This document shows positions 14,720-20,002 of a stretch of 20,428 nucleotides of DNA, in pieces (position 1 is the first letter of the stretch; each line of letters opens with the position of its first letter). Location: positions 1 through 20,428 of IMG/VR virus record IMGVR_UViG_3300022925_000232; one strand, 5' to 3'. The DNA is from a virus. The notes beneath the pieces were generated by a model, which was not told the DNA's origin, did not search any database, and worked only from the letters and a program-made list of their open reading frames with translations. Made by a program: the position numbers and the translations under genes.

Positions 14720-15105
14720 AATGCTCTCCTCAATTTGCCAAGCTCATCAAATCCGAATGGAGCTACAATGTAATACTCATTTGACTCAGTGTCAAGTATT
14801 ATGTCACCGACACTGACTGAGTGCATACGCTCGATGCGATCAATGCGCTTCTCGCGATCAGCATCATCAATGTACGGATTGTTGGATAGATCATAGATAT
14901 CTTCCAACTGCGTTACATCAAAGCGTGCCACGACACGATAGCCATGACGAGAGAACAGATCGCGTGCAGTCTCTTTTGAGAACTCATACACACTGTCTGA
15001 TTTATCTTTACCCCAGTACAGGAATGGAGTTGGCTTGCCTTCGTCAGACAAAGATTCCATCACACTGAATGGCACTTGGTACACTTCATATTTCCAATTT
15101 TTCAT
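14716..15105 (-). CDS. YodL-like hypothetical protein
   Basis: The 129-residue product has an N-terminal part with MKNWKYEVYQVP and, near the end, the block MHSVSVGDIILDT...YYIVAPFGFDEL (about residues 94-121). A His-Ser-x-Ser-Val-Gly-Asp core followed by a Tyr/Gly-Phe end is typical of YodL-type domains found in phages and mobile elements, where a role in host interaction has been suggested. The middle is charged and helical. GAGG lies ten bases before the ATG, and the start overlaps the upstream stop by 4 bases. Confidence 0.6.
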   Translation of the reverse strand: MKNWKYEVYQVPFSVMESLSDEGKPTPFLYWGKDKSDSVYEFSKETARDLFSRHGYRVVARFDVTQLEDIYDLSNNPYIDDADREKRIDRIERMHSVSVGDIILDTESNEYYIVAPFGFDELGKLRRAL

Positions 15106-15344
15106 GGGTGCATTTCCTCTGCTATTGCTTGGGCTTTCGCCTCTACATACTCCCTATGAAATGCGGGAGCTTCTTCTTTCAAGATCACTTTGTAAATATC
15201 TTGGATCTCAATCTCAATGTCACGGCACAGATCAATCGTTGTGCTGTCCTGATAATTGTGGTCACTGATCTCACGCGATATCTCATAGATTTTATCTATC
15301 GTCATGAGTGTAGCCCACAGAGCTTGTTTCATATCATCTTTCAT
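15102..15344 (-). CDS. Helical hypothetical protein
   Basis: This is an 80-residue, wholly helical, slightly acidic protein with no recognised family. GGAG lies nine bases before the ATG. The 15 bases before its start are nearly identical to those before the next gene upstream (GGAGAAATGAAC), suggesting a local duplication of the leader. Confidence 0.6.
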   Translation of the reverse strand: MKDDMKQALWATLMTIDKIYEISREISDHNYQDSTTIDLCRDIEIEIQDIYKVILKEEAPAFHREYVEAKAQAIAEEMHP

Positions 15345-15347
15345 AGT

Positions 15348-15509
15348 TCATTTCTCCAACACTTCTACAATTTCAAATTCTTTAAAGTCTTGCTCATCTG
15401 GCGCGACTTCACCTTCAGTTACCATTTCTCTGGCACGTTCTTCCGTTTCAGCTTCGACAACATACTTGTTCACTACTGAAGCATCTTCCCAAATAATAAA
15501 TTTCTTCAT
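15348..15509 (-). CDS. 53-residue acidic protein of the YxVEAE type
   Basis: This short gene encodes a protein that starts MKKFIIWEDA, continues with a KYVVEAETEERAREM strand-helix pattern and ends FEIVEVLEK. The pattern of a strand with Y-x-V-E-A and then E-E-A on a helix is shared with the gene at 13466-13657. The ATG follows GGAG eight bases upstream, and the gene fills the gap between two accepted genes. Confidence 0.6.
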   Translation of the reverse strand: MKKFIIWEDASVVNKYVVEAETEERAREMVTEGEVAPDEQDFKEFEIVEVLEK

Positions 15510-15532
15510 GTTCATTTCTCCATTGGTAATGC

Positions 15533-15547
15533 GTAGGAAAATCCTAC
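15533..15547 (-). repeat. Dispersed hairpin element overlapping a stop codon
   Basis: This is a perfect core with outer C-G and G-C pairs (GCGTAGG...CCTACGC). The TAG stop of the GP88-family gene lies inside the 5' arm on the minus strand, so the hairpin would form right at the end of that reading frame. Confidence 0.85.
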
Positions 15548-16257
15548 GCTACTGCTATTAAGTTATCGGTGTTCACAATGAAAGGATTGTCCCTGTCATT
15601 GCGAGCTTTACCCTTGGCCTTCAATCCCACGACATAGCCATGCTTCTGTGCATTGACAATATCGGAAGCATCACCATCAATCACAGGCTTGCCCATAAAG
15701 AACTTAGGGAACTTGCCACGGAACACCACAGACATTGGTGCGTTTGATCTCAGCGCAACACCAACCTGTTTTGTGTACTCAATCTTGGCACTGTAACTAA
15801 AGATCAAATGGTAGTTGTTAGGCACAGTACCTAAGCGAGACGCAATCTTGGTGTAGTCCAAGAACACCGCATTGCGGAACTCATACGTCATATCAAGATG
15901 ACGCTCCCAAGGAATGTCACTGATCGTATTCAAACGGAATACGGGTAACTTGCCCTGCTTAGTACAAGTCTTGATGAAGTTATGCATCTCACGTTTGAGT
16001 TGCTCCAAGAAACCTGCACGATCAGACATGAACCAATCAGTCTTAGCTTGCCGTGAAGCATTGACAGATGGATACACGCCACCCATACCAGATGTCACAA
16101 GACAAGGATCAGCGCACCCAGCTTTGTGGCGCATAGGGCACAGCTTGTCATTGGGCATCATTGACAGTGTCGCATAGCGTACAGGCTGTCCGTAGAAATC
16201 ATAGTTAGCTGACTTCTTAGCTTTGGGATTAGATCCCTGTGTATCTAGCAATTTCAT
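15544..16257 (-). CDS. GP88-family phage protein
   Basis: This 237-residue protein matches the GP88 family (first named in mycobacteriophages), widespread in phages and of unknown function. The family start MKLLDTQGSNPKAKKS is present, followed by a cysteine cluster (C40, C48, C52 in LCPMRHKAGCADPC) and TSGMGGVYPSVNASRQAKTDWF. Later blocks include FRLNTISDIPWE and VIDGDASD. The three closely spaced cysteines suggest metal binding. GGGGAG lies six bases before the ATG. It lies downstream of the terminator at 16294-16313, with a hairpin copy between them and another overlapping its stop. Confidence 0.85.
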   Translation of the reverse strand: MKLLDTQGSNPKAKKSANYDFYGQPVRYATLSMMPNDKLCPMRHKAGCADPCLVTSGMGGVYPSVNASRQAKTDWFMSDRAGFLEQLKREMHNFIKTCTKQGKLPVFRLNTISDIPWERHLDMTYEFRNAVFLDYTKIASRLGTVPNNYHLIFSYSAKIEYTKQVGVALRSNAPMSVVFRGKFPKFFMGKPVIDGDASDIVNAQKHGYVVGLKAKGKARNDRDNPFIVNTDNLIAVA

Positions 16258-16269
16258 TTGTTGCTCCCC

Positions 16270-16284
16270 GTAGGAAAATCCTAC
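16270..16284 (-). repeat. Dispersed hairpin element between terminator and GP88 gene
   Basis: This is a perfect core copy with an outer U.G wobble pair on the leftward RNA. It lies 9 bases past the intrinsic terminator's T-run and just before the GP88 ribosome-binding site. Confidence 0.85.
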
Positions 16285-16293
16285 ACCTCCAAT

Positions 16294-16313
16294 AAAAAAG
16301 GGGCATTTGCCCC
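16294..16313 (-). terminator. Intrinsic terminator, leftward
   Basis: On the minus strand GGGGC pairs with GCCCC around an AAAT loop and is followed by six T residues (16294-16299). It should end most leftward transcription before the GP88 gene unless it is read through. A perfect 12-bp palindrome, GACTATATAGTC, lies just upstream at 16316-16327, and a TTGAC/GTCAA inverted repeat lies at 16336-16350. Confidence 0.85.
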
Positions 16314-16364
16314 ATGACTATATAGTCTCACATATTTGACTCTGTGTCAAGTGACCGAGAGACT

Positions 16365-16535
16365 TCACCACAAAACAATCCCACTACTCTGCAACGATTT
16401 CAGATGCGCACGATACTGCGAACGATGACGCGCACGATTGAGTTTCGGATTGTTGTACTTGCCTGTCATATCACGATTGTGATTGCGCTTCTGCGCGAGA
16501 TGAACAGACACCCATTCAGAACATAACAAATTCAT
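16365..16535 (-). CDS. Small basic hypothetical protein
   Basis: This 56-residue protein starts MNLLCSEW and is strongly basic in its second half (NRARHRSQYRAHLKS). It may bind nucleic acid, though no motif is certain. The ATG at 16535 follows GGGAG five bases upstream. The longer frame from 16547 would place that site inside the gene. The gene lies alone between two intrinsic terminators (16643-16665 and 16294-16313). The sequence here is richer in CG and GC steps than most of the window. Confidence 0.5.
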   Translation of the reverse strand: MNLLCSEWVSVHLAQKRNHNRDMTGKYNNPKLNRARHRSQYRAHLKSLQSSGIVLW

Positions 16536-16556
16536 AATTTCTCCCAATTAAACGGC

Positions 16557-16571
16557 GTAGGAAAATCCCAC
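16557..16571 (-). repeat. Dispersed hairpin element, wobble variant
   Basis: This copy reads GTGGGATTTTCCTAC on the minus strand, so one core pair becomes G.U in leftward RNA. Three further pairs on each side (GGC...GCC) extend the stem, the strongest of the set. Confidence 0.85.
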
Positions 16572-16642
16572 GCCAAAGGCACGCACCAAAACGCAGGCAC
16601 GTAGGCACGTTGATAGTAGCCCGAAAAAAAAAATTTGGGCAT

Positions 16643-16665
16643 AAAAAAACCCTGCCGGAGCAGGG
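16643..16665 (-). terminator. Intrinsic terminator, leftward
   Basis: On the minus strand CCCTGC pairs with GCAGGG around a TCCG loop and is followed by seven T residues (16643-16649), a textbook intrinsic terminator after the 16696-17454 gene. A second, weaker stem (GCCC at 16619-16622 with GGGC at 16637-16640) encloses a run of ten A residues just beyond it. Confidence 0.92.
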
Positions 16666-16677
16666 TCTTGATTCAGT

Positions 16678-16692
16678 GTAGGAAAATCCTAC
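16678..16692 (-). repeat. Dispersed hairpin element before the terminator
   Basis: This is a perfect core copy in the 30 bases between the stop of the 16696-17454 gene and the terminator at 16643-16665. Here the pair outside the core is mismatched (C with A). Confidence 0.85.
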
Positions 16693-16695
16693 GGG

Positions 16696-17454
16696 TTAGA
16701 TTTGCGCCGATTGAATGGCGCGGATTAGTTCGGCTTTTTCAATCCCTAGTTTATCCGCGCGGGTTAACGCATTTTTAACGATTTTGTCTAGCGTATCCTT
16801 TTTTGGATCATTGTCCGATTCATTTTCCGAATCGCTCGCGCTTTGCGCTTTGTCGTATGCATCAAACGCGGAGCGGATAGAATCAGCGTCCAATTCGTGC
16901 AACGGCTTGATGCGCTTTTTCGCAACTGACTGTCGCCATGCTTCCAAAGCTTGCAATTCGGTTTCACGCTGATAAACCACAATGTAGGCGCGTCTTTGTC
17001 CGCGCGAATAATGCGATAAATCAAACGATTCTAAAACCGATTCCAGAGTGGAATTGTTCACTAAAGTTTTACCGTCTTTTTCATATTCGGCTTGAATCTG
17101 GAATCCGCGCAAAGCTTTACCAATTGCGACAAAGTCCGCGATGTTCTTTTCATTACGCGATTTCATCTCGCGCTCTTTGCGCTTGATCAAAGTTGCTCGC
17201 GCTTTGTTTTCTTTGCCGAATGACTCCGCGATTTGCTCAACTGTCAGCGCAACTTTAGACACATCCGCGCGAACTGCCGCGCCCTTTGCTTTACGCTCGC
17301 GCCCTTTGTTCTTTGCCGCGCCCTTGATATCTGAATCGCGCTCTTTGCTCTTCAAATCATCAAAAGCTTTTTCAGCAACTTTCTTTGCATCGTCAGCAAA
17401 GTCAGCACCGAAACGATGCGCGGGAGTCAGATCAACTACGTTTAAATTTTTCAT
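16696..17454 (-). CDS. Charged hypothetical protein, first gene of the leftward arm
   Basis: This 252-residue protein is very rich in Lys, Arg, Glu, Asp and Ala and mostly helical, with likely coiled-coil stretches. No domain is recognised. A long basic region (about residues 45-100, including KNKGRERKAKGAA and LIKRKEREMKSR) suggests nucleic-acid binding. The middle has an aromatic patch (LSHYSRGQRRAYIVVYQRE), and the end is an acidic linker followed by a short helix (KADKLGIEKAELIRAIQSAQ). As the first gene after the main leftward promoter it is likely expressed early. It could be the regulator of the nearby repeats, but this is not shown. Codon use differs from most neighbours, with frequent GCG and CGC. 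AAGGA lies eight bases before the ATG. Confidence 0.75.
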   Translation of the reverse strand: MKNLNVVDLTPAHRFGADFADDAKKVAEKAFDDLKSKERDSDIKGAAKNKGRERKAKGAAVRADVSKVALTVEQIAESFGKENKARATLIKRKEREMKSRNEKNIADFVAIGKALRGFQIQAEYEKDGKTLVNNSTLESVLESFDLSHYSRGQRRAYIVVYQRETELQALEAWRQSVAKKRIKPLHELDADSIRSAFDAYDKAQSASDSENESDNDPKKDTLDKIVKNALTRADKLGIEKAELIRAIQSAQI

Positions 17455-17499
17455 AACTTCATTCCTTTATTTGAAATTGATATTTGTACTCGAGCCATT

Positions 17500-17528
17500 A
17501 TTAAACCACTACCGCGAATCAGAGTCAA
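17500..17528 (-). promoter_or_regulatory. Main leftward sigma70-type promoter
   Basis: On the minus strand TTGACT (17523-17528) is followed after 17 bases by TTTAAT (17500-17505). The predicted start near 17493 leaves a leader of about 40 bases with an AAGGA site before the 16696-17454 gene. The hairpin element at 17534-17548 ends only five bases upstream of the -35 box. Confidence 0.75.
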
Positions 17529-17533
17529 CACCC

Positions 17534-17573
17534 GTAGGAAAATCCCACACCAAAGAGCGTAGGAAAATCCTAC
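17534..17573 (-). repeat. Dispersed hairpin elements, adjacent pair
   Basis: Two copies lie 10 bases apart: the wobble variant GTGGGATTTTCCTAC (17534-17548) and a perfect core (17559-17573). Both have an outer U.G wobble pair on leftward RNA. They lie upstream of the mapped -35 box, so they would be in RNA only if a more upstream leftward start exists; otherwise they act as DNA sites. Confidence 0.85.
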
Positions 17574-17583
17574 ACCTACCATG

Positions 17584-17878
17584 CGCAAATATTGCGTGAC
17601 GCAAATTGTGCGTGTCCCTATCGCGTATAAAAGGAACGCGCGTAGCAATAACCATGCCAACTATGTGGACACGCAAAAATTGCAGGTAGTATCTGGACAC
17701 GCAAATTGTGCGGTATAGATGCTTCACCATTGCAACACGCGCACGTTTTGCGTGTCGCACTTTTTGCGTCTCACTCTGGCTATCAAGTGATTAGATATCA
17801 GTTGACGGATAGCACGCAAATATTGCGCTTTTGACCCTTTATCCGCACATTTTGCGCGTTTTAGCCGCACATATTGCG
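17584..17878. repeat. Cluster of nine 13-bp dyad iterons, CGCA-N5-TGCG
   Basis: Nine sites start at 17584, 17600, 17672, 17700, 17740, 17756, 17815, 17844 and 17866. Eight fit CGCA-N5-TGCG exactly; the one at 17672 ends TGCA. The five inner bases are mostly A/T. Two pairs are spaced 16 bp start to start. Sites at 17600, 17672 and 17700 share a GGACA-type flank on one side, suggesting a longer symmetric site. This pattern fits binding by a dimeric regulator or replication initiator. Confidence 0.85.
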
Positions 17879-17927
17879 CATTTTGTTGGTGGGGCGGGCG
17901 AGAGCCACCCCCGGTACCCACGTACAC

Positions 17928-17994
17928 ATATACACAGAAATACACAGAAGTGGATTTTGAAGTGTAAACCACAATGTACATGAGGCTATCCACA
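17928..17994 (+). other. DnaA-box-like sites and TACACAGAA repeats
   Basis: A tandem pair of 10-bp units (TACACAGAAA and TACACAGAAG) covers 17931-17950. ATATACACA (17928-17936) and CTATCCACA (17986-17994) are each one mismatch from the DnaA consensus TTWTNCACA, and AAATACACA (17938-17946) is two mismatches away. Such matches occur by chance in AT-rich DNA, so they support an origin only weakly. Confidence 0.35.
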
Positions 17995-18066
17995 CGATAG
18001 CTATTTTCTATGATAAACCATGGGTATGTATAGTTAGTATCTATCAGTATCATAGCTATTATTAAC

Positions 18067-18094
18067 TTGACTTATTCTTAGTTCTGGATATAAC
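18067..18094 (+). promoter_or_regulatory. Rightward sigma70-type promoter P1
   Basis: TTGACT (18067-18072) is followed after 16 bases by TATAAC (18089-18094). Both boxes are one mismatch from consensus. It would give a leader of about 200 bases before the first rightward gene. Confidence 0.65.
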
Positions 18095-18157
18095 TCATTA
18101 CTGAAAGTGATGATAAGAAGAAGAAAACAACAAAGTCCTGAAAAAAAGATGTAAAAT

Positions 18158-18194
18158 ACACTGTCAGTGTAACACTTAAATGTACACTTAAATG
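18158..18194 (+). promoter_or_regulatory. Palindrome and tandem direct repeats upstream of P2
   Basis: A perfect 13-base palindrome ACACTGTCAGTGT (18158-18170) is followed by two exact copies of ACACTTAAATG (18172-18182 and 18184-18194, period 12). They end five bases before the P2 -35 box, where an activator or repressor site is expected. Confidence 0.65.
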
Positions 18195-18199
18195 AACCC

Positions 18200-18228
18200 T
18201 TGCATAGATGAAGTATCTGTGCTAGAAT
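18200..18228 (+). promoter_or_regulatory. Rightward sigma70-type promoter P2
   Basis: TTGCAT (18200-18205) is followed after 17 bases by TAGAAT (18223-18228). The predicted start near 18235 gives a leader of about 77 bases before the ATG at 18312. The spacing is ideal, and repeats lie directly upstream. Confidence 0.65.
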
Positions 18229-18282
18229 CTGTACATCCCATCCAGAGTGATACAATCTGTATCTGCTCATTTGTCAATTTCC

Positions 18283-18310
18283 TTGACATTTTCAATTTTC
18301 CGAATATAAC
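18283..18310 (+). promoter_or_regulatory. Rightward sigma70-type promoter P3, overlapping a start codon
   Basis: A perfect TTGACA (18283-18288) is followed after 16 bases by TATAAC (18305-18310). Its expected start, near 18317, lies just inside the first codons of the gene at 18312, so transcripts from P3 could not make that protein from this ATG. It may serve the downstream genes. Confidence 0.55.
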
Positions 18311-18311
18311 T

Positions 18312-18521
18312 ATGTATAAATTTGAAAGATCCCGTGAGGGACTACTAGAAAAAGTTTACGATTGTTTAAGGACTGGTACGTCTTTAGACAGTGTTCATAT
18401 ACCGCATTCAGATGTATTCTTTGTGCGTGAAGCATTGGAGGACCGCTTTGGGCGGTCTTTGTCATTATTACAAGTTGAAGAATACATGAAAGAAGCAGGT
18501 TGGACGGATGGCAACAACTAA
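18312..18521 (+). CDS. Hypothetical protein, first gene of the rightward arm
   Basis: This 69-residue protein starts MYKFERSREGLLEKVY and ends in a helix (LLQVEEYMKEAGWTDGNN). No recognised family. The ATG at 18312 has no clear ribosome-binding site. A longer frame from 18192 would be read through promoters P2 and P3 and begins with an unlikely Cys-rich stretch, so the shorter start is preferred. It overlaps the next gene by 14 bases. Confidence 0.7.
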   Translation: MYKFERSREGLLEKVYDCLRTGTSLDSVHIPHSDVFFVREALEDRFGRSLSLLQVEEYMKEAGWTDGNN

Positions 18522-18792
18522 AGATGTAGAAAGATTACCATCAGGTAGAATTAAGTACCGTGGTGAGACATTCGCTGGCTTCAACAAACCTAAGCGTACT
18601 CCCGGTGCCAACAAGAAGTTTGCTGTACTTGCTAAGAAAGGCGATGAAATTAAGATAGTCCGTTTTGGTGATCCGAATATGGAGATCAAAAAGGATAATC
18701 CTGAGAGACGTAAGTCCTTCCGTGCTCGTCACAACTGTGACACAGCGACAGATAAGTTCAGTGCTCGTTACTGGAGTTGTAAGAAATGGTAG
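18508..18792 (+). CDS. Small basic conserved phage protein with ARYWSCKKW end
   Basis: This 94-residue basic protein has a Lys/Arg-rich body (PKRTPGANKKFAVLAKKGDE) and ends in a Cys/Trp motif, RHNCDTATDKFSARYWSCKKW minus its last residue. From memory, this ending (RHNCD...ARYWSCKxW) is shared by small proteins of marine podoviruses, placed before the head genes, but no function is known. The two cysteines could bind metal or form a disulfide. The start overlaps the upstream gene by 14 bases. AGG lies a few bases upstream. Confidence 0.75.
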   Translation: MATTKDVERLPSGRIKYRGETFAGFNKPKRTPGANKKFAVLAKKGDEIKIVRFGDPNMEIKKDNPERRKSFRARHNCDTATDKFSARYWSCKKW

Positions 18793-19043
18793 CTAAACGT
18801 AACTACCGTAAAGAATATGATAACTACCACAGTAAGCCTGCCCAGCGTAAAGCTAGATCATCACGTGTGATGGCTCGCAGGAAGATGGCAAAGGCTGGCT
18901 TGGTTAAGAAAGGTGATGGGAAAGATGTCCATCACACAACTGGTAATCCATTAAACAATAGCAAGTTGGCTGTCAAGCCAGCATCCAAAAACCGTTCCAT
19001 TGCTCGCACGAAGACTGCGAGAAAGAAAAATCCAAGGGCATAG
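18786..19043 (+). CDS. Small very basic protein with HNH-like core
   Basis: This 85-residue protein is extremely basic (RNYRKEYDNYH start, TKTARKKNPRA end). The central block GDGKDVHHTTGNPLNNSKL followed by NRSIARTK resembles the short H-H-x-x-G-N-P-x-N-N core of HNH-like proteins, but no zinc cysteines are present, so it may be a DNA-binding relative rather than a nuclease. GGAG lies nine bases before the ATG. It overlaps the upstream gene by 7 bases. Confidence 0.75.
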   Translation: MVAKRNYRKEYDNYHSKPAQRKARSSRVMARRKMAKAGLVKKGDGKDVHHTTGNPLNNSKLAVKPASKNRSIARTKTARKKNPRA

Positions 19044-19045
19044 AT

Positions 19046-20002
19046 ATGGCAACTCGTGGCGCACAAAAGTTAGATGAAAAGAAACTGCAAAAAGCAGTCG
19101 AAAATTGGGTAAAACAAAATCGTGCAAAGATTGCAGATCAGAGGATGCAAGCCGCAGTCGATGATTTTGTAAAGCAACACCGTAAAGAAGTCGGTGACCG
19201 AGGAATGAAGATTATTCGTCGTGTTATCGCTGAGGGTCGCACCACGCCTACAGTTAAATCAAAAACGCCTACTAGAGGGTCTTCTCTACGTACCGAAGAC
19301 AGACGCCCTAAAGTTACTAAGCAGGGTGTTGAGAAGATGGTTAAGACTGCAACAGGTAAAGCGGGAGATACGCTATCTAAGACAGCTTCTCGCTTGAGTT
19401 CACTGACTAAATTAGGTAGTGGTGTGGGCGCATTTTTAGCCTCTGATGAGGTAGGCGCAGGCTCAGATGTTATACCAGAAGGCCGCCGTGATGAATTTGT
19501 CAAGAAGCTGGATGCTGAGCGTAAAGCAAAAGAAAAAGCTAAAGCTAAAAAAGTAGAAGCTGATTCAAAACCAAAAGCTGATTCAAAACCAAAAGCTGAT
19601 TCAAAACCAAAAGCTGATTCAAAACCCAAGCCAACACCAAAAGCTGAGTCAAAACCTAAGTCAACACCTAAGCCTGAAAATAAAGCAACTACTGAAGCGA
19701 AGAAAAAAGCGGCAATGGAAAAGGCTCTTGCCGCAGATAAGGCAGGTGTAGAGGCTAGAAAAGAAACAGCTAGAAAAGTAAATGCTAGAAGAGAGGCGTT
19801 ACGAGCACATAATAAGCGTATCACAGCAATGTCCCCGGCGGAGCGTAAAAAGTACCGTGAAAGTGAAGCGGGTAAGAGTGGAAAGCTTCTCAAAAATCGC
19901 GGTGGTTCAGTATCTAAATATAGTAGTGGAGGTATGGCACAGCGAGCTAACTGTGGTGCATCCATGAAGCCAACACAGAAATCATCACGAGGAATTAGGT
20001 AA
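19046..20002 (+). CDS. Repeat-rich basic protein, possibly virion-associated
   Basis: This 318-residue, lysine-rich protein has three parts: a helical N-terminal part (about 1-150) with a short Gly/Ala segment (LGSGVGAFLASDEVGAGS); a long low-complexity region with four DSKPKA repeats (about 172-195) and Ala/Lys/Glu-rich helices; and a C-terminal tail ending in YSSGGMAQRANCGASMKP. The tail resembles those of the two genes downstream. No enzyme motif is present. It is likely a structural or scaffold-like phage protein, but this is inference. Confidence 0.7.
   Translation: MATRGAQKLDEKKLQKAVENWVKQNRAKIADQRMQAAVDDFVKQHRKEVGDRGMKIIRRVIAEGRTTPTVKSKTPTRGSSLRTEDRRPKVTKQGVEKMVKTATGKAGDTLSKTASRLSSLTKLGSGVGAFLASDEVGAGSDVIPEGRRDEFVKKLDAERKAKEKAKAKKVEADSKPKADSKPKADSKPKADSKPKPTPKAESKPKSTPKPENKATTEAKKKAAMEKALAADKAGVEARKETARKVNARREALRAHNKRITAMSPAERKKYRESEAGKSGKLLKNRGGSVSKYSSGGMAQRANCGASMKPTQKSSRGIR
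19559..19630 (+). repeat. 18-bp tandem repeat, four units
   Basis: The unit GCTGATTCAAAACCAAAA occurs three times exactly and a fourth time with two changes. It encodes ADSKPK-type hexapeptides in the linker of the 19046-20002 protein. Degenerate copies follow for about 40 bases. Copy number probably varies between relatives. Confidence 0.9.

Larger units (their letters stand above)
17455..18311. other. Divergent noncoding control region / candidate origin
   Basis: This 857-base stretch separates the leftward and rightward arms, and no reading frame in it has a good start. From left to right it holds the leftward leader and promoter, two dispersed hairpin copies, nine 13-bp dyads, a short GC-rich stretch with a GGTGG/CCACC stem (about 17888-17909), weak DnaA-box-like sites and TACACAGAA repeats, an 8-bp inverted repeat (18008-18015 with 18048-18055), AT-rich sequence and three rightward promoters. 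This mix of iterons, AT-rich DNA and divergent promoters is what a phage origin and early-control region usually looks like. Confidence 0.65.

Noticed and set aside
16319-16350. TTGACA with TATATA as a leftward promoter
   Set aside because: The spacer is 20 bases, and the predicted start would fall within the terminator stem at 16300-16313.
16547-16576. TTGGCG-18-TTTAAT as a leftward promoter with a hairpin copy in the spacer
   Set aside because: Its predicted start would lie past the ribosome-binding site of the gene it would serve (16365-16535).
17584-17878. Possible CRISPR array
   Set aside because: The repeats are 13 bp dyads at irregular spacing (16 to 72 bp), with no constant spacer length and no cas genes.
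17724-18270. Minus-strand frames of 78 and 109 codons in the divergent region
   Set aside because: They cross the iterons and the rightward promoter P1, lack ribosome-binding sites and have atypical composition.
18192-18311. Longer N-terminus for the first rightward gene
   Set aside because: This extension runs over promoters P2 and P3, is Cys-rich and unlike the rest of the protein, and has no ribosome-binding site.
19138-19965. A 275-codon open frame on the minus strand opposite the repeat-rich protein
   Set aside because: It lies wholly antisense to a rightward gene with good context, its low-complexity Phe/Ala/Ser repeats mirror the DSKPKA repeat, and it lacks a ribosome-binding site.
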